From Geomonas sp. RF6 (GTDB taxonomy: Bacteria; Desulfobacterota; Desulfuromonadia; Geobacterales; Geobacteraceae): DNA of 64,000 bases. The stretch spans positions 4,857,001 through 4,921,000 of the forward strand of contig NZ_CP087999.1 in assembly GCF_021044625.1 (NCBI RefSeq), written 5' to 3'. Shown piece by piece: positions 28,421 to 38,769 of this stretch (within the stretch, counting starts at the first letter, position 1; each line of letters opens with the position of its first letter). The notes beneath the pieces were generated by a model. That model was not told where the DNA came from. It worked only from the letters and a program-made list of their open reading frames with translations, and did no database searches. The position numbers and the translations under genes were made by a program.

Positions 28421-28510
28421 AGACAAGTCAGACAAGTCAGACAAGTCAGACAAGTCGGACAAGTCAGACAAGTCGGACAAGTGGGACAAGTCGGACAAGT
28501 CGGACGAGTC
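28421..28510. repeat. Ten 9-base tandem repeats between nifD and nifK
   Basis: Ten consecutive units of AGACAAGTC, alternating with GGACAAGTC and single variants (GGACAAGTG, GGACGAGTC), flanked by partial units. The spacing is exact and no spacer sequence separates units, so it is not a CRISPR. On the transcribed strand the unit reads GACTTGTCT. It fills most of the 176-base gap. Confidence 0.9.
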
Positions 28511-28528
28511 GGACCTCTCCGACTAGCC

Positions 28529-29974
28529 CTAGAACGGCGACTTCACCAGTTTCCAGGTCGGGCTGTTCACCGCCATGTCTATGTCGCGGGCGAAGATCGG
28601 GAAACCTTTGTAGCCGTGGTACGGGCCTGAGTAGTCCCAGCTGTGCATCTGGCGGAAGGGGATCGCCATCTTCTGGAACAGGTACTTCTCCTTGATCCCG
28701 GAGCCGATGAGGTCCGGCTTCAGCACCTCGGCGAACTTCTCCATCTCGATCTCGGAGGCGTCGTCATACACGACGGTGGCCTCCGGCATCTCGGATGCGG
28801 TCCTATCGTAGTCGTCGGTGTGGGCGAACTCGTAGCCGGAACCGACGCAGGTCATGCCGAGGTCCTCGTAGGCGTTGATGGTGTGGCGCGGGCGGAGGCC
28901 GCCGACATACAGCATGACCTTCTTCCCGTCCAGGCGCGGCTTGTACTCGTCGATGATCGCCTGCATCTGCGGGTCGTACTTCGCGATGACCGCCTCCACC
29001 TTCTCCTTGATGGAGTCGTCGAAGAGTTCCGCGAGCTTTCGCAGGCTCTCCCTGATCTTCGTAGGCCCGAAGAAGTTGAGCTCGATCCAGGGGATGCCGT
29101 ACTTCTCTTCCATGACCTTGCACATGTAGTTCATGGAGCGGTAGCAGTGGATCACGTTCAGCTTCACCTGGTGGGTCGCCGCGATCCTGTCCATCTCGCC
29201 GTCGCCTGTCCAGACCGCCTTCACGTTGAAGCCGCACTCCTCGAGAAGAGGCTTGGTGGACCAGGCGTCGCCGCCGATGTTGTACTCGCCGATGAGAGCG
29301 ATGTCGTAGGGGCCGACCGGCTCGGCAAACTCACGCGTCTCGATGATGTAGTCACGGATCGTGTCGTTGGAGATGTGGTGGCCGAGGGACTGGGAGACGC
29401 CGCGGAACCCCTCGCAGTTGCAGGGGATGACGGGGATGTCGAGCTCGGCGCTCGCGGTCTTTGCGACTGCGTTGATGTCGTCGCCGATGAGACCAACCGG
29501 GCATTCGGAGAGGACGGAAATTCCCTTCGCCAGCGGGAAGAGCTCTTTTGCCTCCTTCAGGAGGACGCCGAGCTTCTTGTCGCCGCCGTACACCACGTCC
29601 TTCTCCTGGAAGTCGGAGGTGAACTGCATCGCGAAGTTCGTGACGCCGGTGATACCGCTCATGAGGTTACGACGGGTGCCCCAGGAGTACCAGCCGCAGC
29701 CGACCGGCCCGTGAGAGACGTGCACCATATCGCGGATCGGGCCCCACACCACCCCTTTCGCCCCTGCGTAGGCGCAACCGCGTGCGCTCATGACGCCGGG
29801 GACCGTCTTCTTGTTCGATTTGACGCATGCTGAACCGGAGGCCTGGTCGTTCGGCGCGAGGTGCGCGGAACGCTTCTTTTTCCCCTTTTCGGGGTAGAGC
29901 TCCAGGACCTCGTCGATCATCGCCTGGGTAGACTCCTTGGTGATACCTTCAACTGTCTTTATTTCAGTGGACAT
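28529..29974 (-). CDS. nifD: Nitrogenase molybdenum-iron protein alpha chain
   Basis: Alpha subunit carrying FeMo-co. 481 residues from ATG 29974 ([14 protein letters not shown]), which has GGAGGAG upstream; a longer open frame upstream is not conserved. P-cluster cysteines in [22 protein letters not shown] and [13 protein letters not shown]. Cofactor ligands are the Cys in [12 protein letters not shown] and the His in [14 protein letters not shown]. The [18 protein letters not shown] motif (Gln and His near the cofactor) marks a Mo-type enzyme. Confidence 0.97.
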   Translation of the reverse strand: MSTEIKTVEGITKESTQAMIDEVLELYPEKGKKKRSAHLAPNDQASGSACVKSNKKTVPGVMSARGCAYAGAKGVVWGPIRDMVHVSHGPVGCGWYSWGTRRNLMSGITGVTNFAMQFTSDFQEKDVVYGGDKKLGVLLKEAKELFPLAKGISVLSECPVGLIGDDINAVAKTASAELDIPVIPCNCEGFRGVSQSLGHHISNDTIRDYIIETREFAEPVGPYDIALIGEYNIGGDAWSTKPLLEECGFNVKAVWTGDGEMDRIAATHQVKLNVIHCYRSMNYMCKVMEEKYGIPWIELNFFGPTKIRESLRKLAELFDDSIKEKVEAVIAKYDPQMQAIIDEYKPRLDGKKVMLYVGGLRPRHTINAYEDLGMTCVGSGYEFAHTDDYDRTASEMPEATVVYDDASEIEMEKFAEVLKPDLIGSGIKEKYLFQKMAIPFRQMHSWDYSGPYHGYKGFPIFARDIDMAVNSPTWKLVKSPF

Positions 29975-30037
29975 ATAAAACTCCTCCGCTGCCAGTAAGT
30001 CGTAGCCTCTGGCAGATAGGTTGCTCCCCGCCCCGGA

Positions 30038-30065
30038 GGTCCCCCTCCCCTGGCGGGAGGGGACC
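30038..30065 (-). terminator. Stable hairpin between nifH and nifD
   Basis: GGTCCCCCTCCC pairs with GGGAGGGGACC with one bulged base. No T-run follows. Such hairpins commonly stabilise nifH mRNA relative to nifDK (general knowledge). Confidence 0.5.
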
Positions 30066-30098
30066 ATTCCAGGCTTGTGACAGGGTTCGTGCCTTCAG

Positions 30099-31127
<1,029 letters not shown>

Positions 31128-31131
31128 CTAT

Positions 31132-31147
31132 AGCTACTACCGTGCCA
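31132..31147 (-). promoter_or_regulatory. Sigma-54 promoter of nifH
   Basis: Minus strand TGGCACGGTAGTAGCT, with GG and GC ten bases apart and a perfect TGGCACG -24 box. Transcription should begin near 31120, giving a leader of about 150 bases that contains the RNA switch. Confidence 0.8.
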
Positions 31148-31251
31148 ACTTCTAACCTCTTGCATTTACAACTACTTTTACTTCACCCCCCCCTGCATCG
31201 AGCCGGTCCTTCAGGCAGTTGCCTATCTTTTAGTCATAGCCCCCTTCCCCA

Positions 31252-32391
31252 TCAGGCGGCGGCCGCACCGCGGTGCAGCCGGATGAGATCGTGCGCCTCC
31301 AGGGGGCGTTTCAGCCTCTGGGCGGTGCAGCGCACCTTCGCCATCAGGTGCTGAGCCTCCTCCCGGGAGAGAGGAATGCCGAGCTGGCGGTAGCTCTCCA
31401 CGATGCCGCTCGTCCCTGAGTGCTTTCCCGCCACGATGTGGCGCTTGAGACCGACCGCCTCCGGCGGGAAGAGCTCGTAGTTCGCCGGGTTCTTCAGCAC
31501 CCCGTCAGCGTGTACGCCGGATTCGTGCGCGAAGACCCGCTCCCCCACCACCGCCTTCCAGACCGGCACCTCGCGGTTAGACGCCTTTCCCACCATCCTG
31601 GAGATCGCGGAGAGCCTGCGGGTGTCGATACCGGCATCGATGCCGCTCGCCACCTTCAGCGCCATAACAACCTCCTCCAGCGCCGCGTTTCCTGCCCGCT
31701 CGCCGAGGCCATTCACCGTCGTGCTTATGTAGCGTGCCCCCCCTTTCACGCCGGCGATCGCATTCGCCGTCGCCATGCCGAGGTCGTTGTGCGCATGCAC
31801 CTCCATCTCGAGGCGGGGGACCTCCCTTTTCAGGGCGCTCACCTTCTCGTACATGGTGAAAGGATCCAGCACTCCTAGGGTGTCGCAGAAGCGGAAACGG
31901 TCCGCCCCGAGCCCCTTGGCGAGGGTCATGAGCTCCGCGAGGAAGGAGAGATCGGCGCGGCTGGCATCCTCGCCACCGACGCAGACGTAGAGGTCGTGCT
32001 CCTTTGCAAACCCCAGCGCCCTTTTCAGCTGCTCCTTCACCCACTCCCGGCTCTTGCAGATCTTGTTCTCGATCATGATGTCGGAGACGGAGAGAGAGAT
32101 GTCCACCGCCCGGATCCCGCAGGAGATGCTCGCCTCGATGTCCGGCACCAGCGCCCTGTTCCAGGTAAGGAGGCGGGCGTTGAGCCCGAGTTCCACCAGA
32201 GCCCGGATGACGCCCCGTTCCTCCCGCCCCATGGCGGGAATGCCGCACTCCAGCTCGTGGACCCCCATGGCATCGAGCATGCGGGCGATGGCGAGCTTCT
32301 CTTTTGCGCTAAAGACCACACCGGCTGTCTGCTCGCCATCCCGCAGGGTGGTGTCCGCAATGATTACATCGTTTTTCGTCATCCGATCCAT
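31252..32391 (-). CDS. nifV: Homocitrate synthase
   Basis: Condenses acetyl-CoA and 2-oxoglutarate to homocitrate, the organic ligand of FeMo-co. 379 residues from ATG 32391 (MDRMTKNDVIIADTTLRDGE) preceded by TGGAGG; the frame is open 44 codons further but overlaps the promoter. DRE-TIM barrel motifs: DTTLRDGEQTAGV, VHAHNDLGMATANAI and TVNGLGERAGNA. FAHESGVHADG is the second metal region. It lies upstream of nifH, with its own sigma-54 promoter. Confidence 0.93.
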   Translation of the reverse strand: MDRMTKNDVIIADTTLRDGEQTAGVVFSAKEKLAIARMLDAMGVHELECGIPAMGREERGVIRALVELGLNARLLTWNRALVPDIEASISCGIRAVDISLSVSDIMIENKICKSREWVKEQLKRALGFAKEHDLYVCVGGEDASRADLSFLAELMTLAKGLGADRFRFCDTLGVLDPFTMYEKVSALKREVPRLEMEVHAHNDLGMATANAIAGVKGGARYISTTVNGLGERAGNAALEEVVMALKVASGIDAGIDTRRLSAISRMVGKASNREVPVWKAVVGERVFAHESGVHADGVLKNPANYELFPPEAVGLKRHIVAGKHSGTSGIVESYRQLGIPLSREEAQHLMAKVRCTAQRLKRPLEAHDLIRLHRGAAAA

Positions 32392-32664
32392 GCAGACCTC
32401 CAGGGCAAAAAAGCAATGATTAGTGCAACTTCCGCTGCCCTTGCCCATCAAAAAGCAGAAGCTGTGCCAGCAGGGGTGAAATATTGTGAATACGGTGTAA
32501 AGGCTCGTGGCAGGCGGGTTCAACAGGGAGGCAGGGCTGGAGGAGATAAAGATGGTGAAGGGTGAGCCGCGGCCAGATGCTGGCTAGCGGGGCAAAGTTC
32601 ATTAAAATGCCGAAAAAGGAGGCATGGGCAATCGCCCCCCCTATCTCACCGTTCCCACCTCAGG
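32392..32664. other. nifV upstream region
   Basis: Holds the nifV sigma-54 promoter and leader. The leader contains a run of six T residues 12-18 bases before the Shine-Dalgarno, but I find no convincing hexaloop pair. No gene is seen. Confidence 0.4.
32454..32469 (-). promoter_or_regulatory. Sigma-54 promoter of nifV
   Basis: Minus strand TGGCACAGCTTCTGCT, GG and GC ten bases apart. About 63 bases upstream of the nifV start. Confidence 0.78.
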
Positions 32665-32692
32665 TTGCCGGAGAAACGCTATCTAATATAAT
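32665..32692 (+). promoter_or_regulatory. Sigma-70 promoter of the FemAB-like gene
   Basis: TTGCCG, a 16-base spacer and TATAAT, about 90 bases upstream of the start codon. Confidence 0.6.
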
Positions 32693-32780
32693 GTGAAGGT
32701 GCCGGATGAAGAGACCCGTACGGAATTCTTCACGGAGGTTGTGCACCACTCTGGCAACACCAAGCACCGCGGGAGTTGAA

Positions 32781-33905
32781 ATGACCGAACTGCTACCTGG
32801 ATACACCGCGAAGGTCGACGCCTTGGACAAGGCAACATGGGAAGAGATCATCGACCACTTTGATGACGCCAACATCTACCAGACATGGTCGTACGAAGCG
32901 GTCCGCAGCGGCGAGGAGAATTTGAGCCACTTCCGGCTCGAGAAAGACGGAAAGCTGGTGGCAGCCGCCCAGGTAAGGCTGGCGAAAGTCCCTTTCTTCC
33001 ACAAGAGGGTCGCCTATCTCCGCTGGGGCCCCATGTGGCACCCCCGTGGCACGGTTGGAGACATCGAGGTCTTCCAGCAGGCCCTGCGGGCGCTGCGCAC
33101 GGAGTACGTGGTGAAGCGCCGCAAGCTGCTGCGCCTCCTCCCTCTCGTTTTCGAGGACCAGGACGAAACCTTCGGCAGAATCTTTAAGGAGGAAGGGTAT
33201 GGTCATCCGCTCCTGAACGTGACGCAACGAACGCTCCTGATAGATGTGCAGGCTCCGGTGGAGGAGCTGAGGAAGGGGCTGCACGAAAAGTGGCGCTACA
33301 ACCTGAAGACCGCGGAGAAAAACGGGCTGAGAATTGAGGAGGGGACGGACGACGCCATCTTCCAGGCGTTTCTGGACACCTACAAGCAGACCCACGAGAG
33401 GAAAAAGTTCCTGGAAACTTCCGATGTGACGCAGTATTGCAAGATCCAGCACGGGCTGGCGCAACGGCACCGCATGCGGATTTTCGTCGCGTTTCACGAA
33501 GATCAGCCGGCTGCTGGGGTGATCTGCTCCTGCCTCGGGAAAATGGGTGTCTTTCTCTACGGGGGGACAAGCACCGCGGCGCTCAACCTGCGAGCATCGT
33601 ACCTCCTGCAGTGGAGGGCGCTAAACTGGATAAAGGAAGAGGGAGCGGTCTGCTACAACCTCGGCGGGATCAACAAGGCGCGCAACCCCGGGACTCATCA
33701 GTTCAAGTCCGGCTTGTGCGGCAAGAACGGGACGGAACGGTGCTCGGTCGGCTCCTACGACGCCTACGCCAACCCCTTGTACGGCACCCTCTTTCAACTG
33801 GCCGACTCCGCCCGTGTATCCATGCGGGACGGCAGGATAAAGCTGCGCGCCTACCTCAGAAAGCGAAAGCAGGAGAAAGGAACACCGAAGCCGCAACCGG
33901 CATGA
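32781..33905 (+). CDS. FemAB-like aminoacyl/acyl-transferase
   Basis: 374 residues from ATG 32781 (MTELLPGYTAKVDALD), which has GGGAG six bases upstream. It resembles FemAB/FemX proteins that add residues to peptidoglycan stem peptides and contains a double GNAT-like fold: NIYQTWSYEAVRSGEEN, KWRYNLKTAEKNGL and YLLQWRALNWIKEEGAVCYNLGG. The C-terminal LGGINKARNPGTHQFKSGL stretch is typical. It stands alone with its own promoter and terminator. The true substrate is not known; related proteins also occur in exopolysaccharide clusters, of which there is no sign here. Confidence 0.78.
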   Translation: MTELLPGYTAKVDALDKATWEEIIDHFDDANIYQTWSYEAVRSGEENLSHFRLEKDGKLVAAAQVRLAKVPFFHKRVAYLRWGPMWHPRGTVGDIEVFQQALRALRTEYVVKRRKLLRLLPLVFEDQDETFGRIFKEEGYGHPLLNVTQRTLLIDVQAPVEELRKGLHEKWRYNLKTAEKNGLRIEEGTDDAIFQAFLDTYKQTHERKKFLETSDVTQYCKIQHGLAQRHRMRIFVAFHEDQPAAGVICSCLGKMGVFLYGGTSTAALNLRASYLLQWRALNWIKEEGAVCYNLGGINKARNPGTHQFKSGLCGKNGTERCSVGSYDAYANPLYGTLFQLADSARVSMRDGRIKLRAYLRKRKQEKGTPKPQPA

Positions 33906-33934
33906 GCGTGTGGCGGCTTCAGATGGAAAGAAGA

Positions 33935-33976
33935 GAAAAGCCTTTGGCGGCGGCCAAAGGCTTTTCTTATTTTGTC
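33935..33976. terminator. Bidirectional terminator after the FemAB-like gene
   Basis: GAAAAGCCTTTGGC pairs perfectly with GCCAAAGGCTTTTC around a four-base loop, followed by TTATTTTG. The A-rich foot makes it usable from both strands. Confidence 0.88.
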
Positions 33977-34027
33977 CATCGTCGATCAGGAGTTGGGGTT
34001 CATCAACAGAAGCAGGAGCGTACGCGT

Positions 34028-34132
34028 CCCCTCCCTTTCAAGGGGAGGGACAGGGTGGGGATGGGGTAGATGTTGGTGAGGACGGCCGAACCCCATCCCC
34101 CTCCTGACCTCCCCCTTGAAAGGGGAGGTACG
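34028..34132. repeat. Inverted pair of R elements
   Basis: Forward R (34028-34066) and reverse R (34091-34132) separated by about 25 bases, bordered on both sides by CGCG-containing ends (ACGCGTCCCC and AGGTACGCG). No gene between 33977 and 34169. Confidence 0.85.
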
Positions 34133-34169
34133 CGATGCCTGCGGCTGAAAGCTTTCCGGGCAGTCAAAC

Positions 34170-34922
34170 CTATGCCCCTCCCCCCTGAAACTTCTTCAGG
34201 TACGACCTGATCCTCTCCGCGTTGGTGCCGACGTCACTTATCCCCACCCTGGAGGCGGAACGGAGGTCAAGGAGGGATCGTTCGCCGGCAGGCACTACCC
34301 GTATGGAGATATCATCCTTGAAGCCGAACCAGAAGGTCGTGTCAGTCGCTTCGATCCTCCCCTCGGCGGGAACCATGGCCACGACCTCCCACCCCATCTC
34401 CTTTGCGGTCACCAGGGCCTTCGCAAAAGCCTGGTCGGCAGGCATGTTGAGGATTACCGTCTTCAGATCCGGGTAGGCCTTCAACTGCTCCGAGGCCACA
34501 GCAGCCCCTCCGTACTGCACCCGGTCAGGGCGCTGCGGAGCGACAGCCACGAACTGTGGCGGAGAGTTCACATCGGTGCTGATGTCGTGGATCTTCGGGA
34601 CTCGGCTCGCCTTCACCCCCCACGACACGGGAAGGGCGACAGCTACCACAGCAGCGGCAAGGGCGAGAACGCTCAAGACCATGGAGACCTTCTTCTTCCT
34701 TTTTGCGGCAATAAAAAGGGTGACCGCCGCAGCGCCTGCCGCGACAAGCCCGCAGTAGGCCACCACCCTCAATACGGTAAAACCGGTCCGGAAGTGCCAG
34801 AGGCCAAGGCGCGAGCCGAAGCCGGCCACAAGAAGTGCCAGCAGGCAAAAGACAGCCAGCACCGCCACTGTCGCGGGCTGAACAAGAAACCTCCCCTCCC
34901 CCTTTTCCTCTTCCCCTTTCAT
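34170..34922 (-). CDS. DUF1499 membrane protein
   Basis: 250 residues from ATG 34922 (MKGEEEKGEGRF), which has GGAGG eight bases upstream. Three hydrophobic segments occupy about residues 18-115. The C-terminal domain (about 120-250) is DUF1499-like: DISTDVNSPPQFVAV, YPDLKTVIL, GWEVVAMVPAEGRIEATDTT, FGFKDDISIRV and SVGISDVGTNAERIRSYLK-type ending. Function unknown. It follows the methyltransferase after 16 bases and is probably translated from the same mRNA. Confidence 0.8.
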   Translation of the reverse strand: MKGEEEKGEGRFLVQPATVAVLAVFCLLALLVAGFGSRLGLWHFRTGFTVLRVVAYCGLVAAGAAAVTLFIAAKRKKKVSMVLSVLALAAAVVAVALPVSWGVKASRVPKIHDISTDVNSPPQFVAVAPQRPDRVQYGGAAVASEQLKAYPDLKTVILNMPADQAFAKALVTAKEMGWEVVAMVPAEGRIEATDTTFWFGFKDDISIRVVPAGERSLLDLRSASRVGISDVGTNAERIRSYLKKFQGGGA

Positions 34923-34938
34923 GCCGCGCCTCCGATCT

Positions 34939-35937
34939 CTACCCCGGGATAGTACCGGCAATGGCTCCCGCGCCGTTCGGCAGTTCGAGCGGGATGCGAC
35001 GTATGTCGCGCGCCCCCGCCTCCTCCAGCATCGCGCTGATCTCTCCCTGCGAGTAGGACCGCCCTTCCGTCGTCCCCACGAGCATGTTCAGCGAAAAGAG
35101 CGCCGGGAAGAGGGGGCGATCCTTCGTGTCGTCGAGGATGAACTCCTGCACCATCAGAAGCCCCCCCGGGTTCAGCGCGGCGGCCGCCTTGCGGAGTATC
35201 GTGGCGCACCCCCGCGGCCCCTCGCCGTGCAGTATGTGGGAGAGCCACGCCGCGTCGAAGCCGCCGGGTATCTCCTCCGTGTCGAAGTCGCGGGCCTCGA
35301 AGCTGATCCGGTCCGAGAGGTTGAAGCGTCCCACCGTCTCTTCGGCGAATTTCCGCGTGCTAGGTAGATCGCAGATGACGGCGAACATCTCCGGGTTTTG
35401 CAGGCAGAAGTGAATCGCGTAGGTGCCGGGACCACCGCCCAGATCAAGGAGGCGCTTGCGCCCCTTCAGGTCGAGCCCCTCCGCGACCCTCGGAGCGAGC
35501 TGCATGGCGAGGTTGAACATCCCCATGAGGAAGCTCTCCCGCACGGAGGCATCATCTTCGTAGGCGACACTCTCCCGCACCGGCACCCCTGTCGCAACCG
35601 CCTGATCAAGCCTTGTCCACGACGGGAGAAGGTGGTGATGGTGCATGATGATGTGCCCCAGGTACTCGGGGGAGGTCCGGGAGAGGAAACGGGCGGCGAA
35701 AGGAGTGGCGCCATATCGGGCGTTCCTTTTCTCCAGAAGCCCGAGAGCCGAGAGGGCGTTGAGGAGCGTCTCCATTCCGCGGGGATCGCAGGAGAGTCGT
35801 GTCGCCAGTTCGTCGGCGGAAAGAGCCCCTTCCGCCAGCGGCGTGAAGACGTTTAATTTCACCCCGGCCTGCACGGTGCACACATTCCAGTAGCTCCCTG
35901 AGAGTTCGAGGAGCTTCGGCACATTCCAGTCGTTCAT
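34939..35937 (-). CDS. SAM-dependent O-methyltransferase (family 2)
   Basis: 332 residues. An N-terminal dimerisation/winged-helix domain (about 10-95: ALSADELATRLSCDPRGMETLLNALS) precedes a Rossmann methyltransferase domain with SAM motif RLLDLGGGPGTYAIHF (about 165), FDAAWLSHILHGEG and LNPGGLLMVQEFILDD. This is the architecture of hydroxyneurosporene/acetylserotonin-type O-methyltransferases. A metabolite cannot be named from the neighbours. AAGGAGG precedes the ATG. Confidence 0.83.
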   Translation of the reverse strand: MNDWNVPKLLELSGSYWNVCTVQAGVKLNVFTPLAEGALSADELATRLSCDPRGMETLLNALSALGLLEKRNARYGATPFAARFLSRTSPEYLGHIIMHHHHLLPSWTRLDQAVATGVPVRESVAYEDDASVRESFLMGMFNLAMQLAPRVAEGLDLKGRKRLLDLGGGPGTYAIHFCLQNPEMFAVICDLPSTRKFAEETVGRFNLSDRISFEARDFDTEEIPGGFDAAWLSHILHGEGPRGCATILRKAAAALNPGGLLMVQEFILDDTKDRPLFPALFSLNMLVGTTEGRSYSQGEISAMLEEAGARDIRRIPLELPNGAGAIAGTIPG

Positions 35938-36051
35938 TTGAGAGATGCCTCCTTTTTCATGGCCAAGCTTACTGTCCGCAGATTACTCAGATTACCGCAG
36001 ATTTAAAATCGGGAGAACCTGGAGTGGGTTGTAGAGGATGGAAGAGGTTAA

Positions 36052-36072
36052 GGGGCAGCCGGGAGCTGCCCC
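36052..36072 (-). terminator. Hairpin past nrfA
   Basis: GGGGCAGC pairs with GCTGCCCC around a five-base loop immediately after the nrfA stop, followed only by TTAACCTCTT. A weak terminator. Confidence 0.5.
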
Positions 36073-36081
36073 CCTGTGTCA

Positions 36082-37551
36082 CTACTTCCCTTCGAAGGGA
36101 TCCTTGATCTCACGCTCCGGATGGAACATAAGCTTCTTCGCGCCGCGCTCGTTCAGGTACTTCGAGAGCTGGAGGTCGACCTTCACCGGCACCGGGACGC
36201 CTGCGCTCTTCATCGCCTGCCGCAGCGTGGCGTCCGCCTTCGCTGCGTACTTCTGGGCGTCCCCCAGCACACGAAGCGACTCCTGAGGGTTGTGGAACCC
36301 TACGGAGTTCTCCGCCCCGATAAATACGAGCCTGTAGAATGCCTCTTCATACGCTTCCTTCGCCTGGGCGTAAAGCGCGGGATCTACTTTTTTCCCTTCG
36401 GCGTTTGCCTTGTTGGCCATCTCGAATATTTTTGCCACTGTCGCGGTAGCATAGCCGGTGCGCAGGAAGAGAGAGACGGTACGGTCCTGGATCGCGTACA
36501 CCTTCTTGCGCAGCGAATCGGGAGCTTCCTGGTGGCATGCCACGCACGCCTTCAGGTCGCTCTTCAGAGGGCTCGTGATACGGTGGTCGGAGACCTTCTT
36601 CCCGTTCATGGTGACCTGCGGCAGATGGCAGTCGGAGCAGGTGACCCCGCCGGCCCAGTGCGGGCTGCCGTTGGAGAAGAGCTCGTACTCGGGGTGCCTG
36701 ATGAATCCCATCTTGAAGCCGGTGACCGCCTGCTTCCACTCCAGGTGCGCAGGATTGCTCCTGATGAACTTGATGATGTTCTCGATGGTGATGTGCCCCC
36801 TCTGGCTGCCGGCCCAGGGGAAGACGACATCGGTGGAGTTCATGTCCTTGTCCTTCGGTATGACGTAGGTGACGTGACACTGGGCGCATACCAGCGTGCG
36901 CCTGTCGTCGCGGGAGAGCTTCGTGGCATCGACGCCGATATCCTTGAGCGCCCTGCCGAGGGTGAAGTTGCGGCTGATCCGGGTGTCGAGGGTGCGGCTG
37001 TCGTGGCAATCGCTGCAGGCAACGCCGAGAGACTGCTTGTCAGCCGGAAGCTTCGCCAGCACATCCTTGTACGGCGTGCTGTAGAAGGCGGCGCCCATCT
37101 CATTGCGCAGCATCGGCGCGTACGGAGTCTTGCAGGCGAGGCAGGAGCCGCCCGCCTTCTTTCTCCCCGGGTCGACCTCCAGCTGGTCCTGCACCATGAA
37201 GTAGTGGCCGCGCGGCTCCTTGTACTCGAGACCAAAACCCCAGCCGTTGTACAGGAGGGCGAGAAATGGATATTCGTCGAGCTTGTCGGGACGCGGGTCG
37301 ACGCCGACCTCGTAGCCGTGCTTGTACTTCGTCTTGGTAGGGAGCGTCGGCTGCGACGTCATCTGCCACAGCTCATACTGCTCCGGATACACCTTCCCCC
37401 ACTCCGCCGGGTCTATGGCGTTATCCGCTATCTCCGGCTTCGTCACCTGTGCAGTCTGCGCCTTCGCCTGAGGCTTCGAACAGCCGGCAGCAAGGAGCAC
37501 GAGCGCTACCAGCGCAAGAGCCGACCATTTCCCCAAACCCTTTACTTGCAT
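36082..37551 (-). CDS. nrfA: Cytochrome c nitrite reductase, ammonia-forming, predicted lipoprotein
   Basis: Six-electron reduction of nitrite to ammonium in the periplasm. 489 residues from ATG 37551 (MQVKGLGKWSAL). The signal ends in a lipobox, LLAAGC, so the protein is probably membrane-anchored. Five haem sites: the diagnostic SCLACK with Lys as catalytic haem ligand, then CSDCH, CAQCH, CSDCH and CVACH. GYEVGVDPRPDKLDEYPFL and GHYFMVQDQLEVDPGRK are NrfA landmarks. No nrfH quinol oxidase gene is adjacent, which is unusual. AAGGGGG lies upstream of the start. Confidence 0.93.
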   Translation of the reverse strand: MQVKGLGKWSALALVALVLLAAGCSKPQAKAQTAQVTKPEIADNAIDPAEWGKVYPEQYELWQMTSQPTLPTKTKYKHGYEVGVDPRPDKLDEYPFLALLYNGWGFGLEYKEPRGHYFMVQDQLEVDPGRKKAGGSCLACKTPYAPMLRNEMGAAFYSTPYKDVLAKLPADKQSLGVACSDCHDSRTLDTRISRNFTLGRALKDIGVDATKLSRDDRRTLVCAQCHVTYVIPKDKDMNSTDVVFPWAGSQRGHITIENIIKFIRSNPAHLEWKQAVTGFKMGFIRHPEYELFSNGSPHWAGGVTCSDCHLPQVTMNGKKVSDHRITSPLKSDLKACVACHQEAPDSLRKKVYAIQDRTVSLFLRTGYATATVAKIFEMANKANAEGKKVDPALYAQAKEAYEEAFYRLVFIGAENSVGFHNPQESLRVLGDAQKYAAKADATLRQAMKSAGVPVPVKVDLQLSKYLNERGAKKLMFHPEREIKDPFEGK

Positions 37552-37763
37552 GAGATTCCCCCTTACCGTTAGAATGTAGACCCGCTGATGGCGCAGAAGC
37601 TTGAAAAACAATGTATCTATCCGGGCTGCACGCCCGATGAGCTGAAGTAAAGGAAGGGTAATAAGAGGTTCTGTAGCAGGAACACCAAGATTGTTACCAT
37701 GAAACCCCCGTATCGCAAGGGGGGGCGCGGCTTTATAGGAAATCGCCGCAGAGGGGCAGCTAC

Positions 37764-38663
37764 ATGATCAGGGTCGGCTCGTGCTCGTGGACGGAGAAAT
37801 CGCTACTGGAAAGCGGCGTCTTTTACCCCTCCGGCGTATCGTCCGCCGAGGGGCGCCTCAGGCACTACGCCGCAAGCTTCGACACGGTCGAGGTGGACAG
37901 CAGCTACTACGCCATCCCGGCCCAGACGACCACCACACAATGGAGCGAGCGCACCCCGGAAGGATTCCTCTTCCACCTGAAGGCGTACGCGGCGCTCACC
38001 GGTCACAACATCAACCCGAAGACCCTCCCGAAGGATCTGTTCGAACTCCTCCCCGAGGCGGAGCGCAGGCAGCCCTCCATCCGCATCGCCGACCCGCTCT
38101 TTCTCCTGGAGATCGCCGCGGCGCTGGTGTCGGCAGTGGAGCCGCTGCGCAGCACCAAAAAGCTCGGCTTCCTCATATTCCAGTTCCCCCCGTGGTTCGG
38201 CTACAAGACCGCACATCTCGACTACCTCCTGCAGTGCAAGGAGATGATGAAGGGGCTTCCAGTTGCGGTGGAATTCAGGCATGGCAGCTGGCTCACCCGG
38301 CAGCGAGCCGACGAGACCTTCAGCTTTCTGCGGGAACACAAGATAACCTACATCACCGCCGACGAGCCGCACCTCGGCACCCTTGCGACGATCCCCTTTC
38401 TCCCCGAGACGACGACCCCTATCGCCTACCTGCGCCTGCACGGCAGAAACAGGGAGAGCTGGCTCAGCAAGGGGCACGAGCGCTACCACTACAACTACTC
38501 CGAGGCGGAGCTCCTGCAGCTTGGACAGGTAGCGCGGGAGATGTCGGTGAAGGCGAGAACGGTCTTTGTCATGTTCAACAACTGCCACATCGGCTACGCC
38601 ATCATAAACGCCCTGCAGATGCAGAAGATCCTGCACGGTAACGCTCCCTCCGCGCTTCCTTGA
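37764..38663 (+). CDS. DUF72 (YecE-like) TIM-barrel protein
   Basis: 299 residues, full family length. Opens MIRVGSCSWTEKSLLESGVFYP; contains DTVEVDSSYYAIPAQTT, FLFHLKAYAALTGH, FLIFQFPPWF, VAVEFRHGSWL and VMFNNCHIGYAIINA. Widely conserved but biochemically undefined; sometimes placed near iron-sulfur or nucleic-acid genes. Stands alone here. AGAGGGG before the ATG. Confidence 0.88.
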   Translation: MIRVGSCSWTEKSLLESGVFYPSGVSSAEGRLRHYAASFDTVEVDSSYYAIPAQTTTTQWSERTPEGFLFHLKAYAALTGHNINPKTLPKDLFELLPEAERRQPSIRIADPLFLLEIAAALVSAVEPLRSTKKLGFLIFQFPPWFGYKTAHLDYLLQCKEMMKGLPVAVEFRHGSWLTRQRADETFSFLREHKITYITADEPHLGTLATIPFLPETTTPIAYLRLHGRNRESWLSKGHERYHYNYSEAELLQLGQVAREMSVKARTVFVMFNNCHIGYAIINALQMQKILHGNAPSALP

Positions 38664-38769
38664 CAAACCTTGCAGAGATGTAAAAGTCTAGTCATATCGA
38701 CCGAATCCGGCGATTCACGGGGAAGATGGAGATACTGCAGCAGCGCTCATAGAGGCTGGAGGGGGGCAC

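Noticed and set aside
28421-28510. Possible CRISPR array
   Set aside because: Units are nine bases with no spacers; no cas gene is nearby. Treated as a minisatellite.
28352-28630. Plus-strand frame with a repeated Val-Arg-Gln-Val pattern in the nifD-nifK gap
   Set aside because: It is simply the translation of the 9-base tandem repeat, antisense to the operon, and has no start signal of its own.
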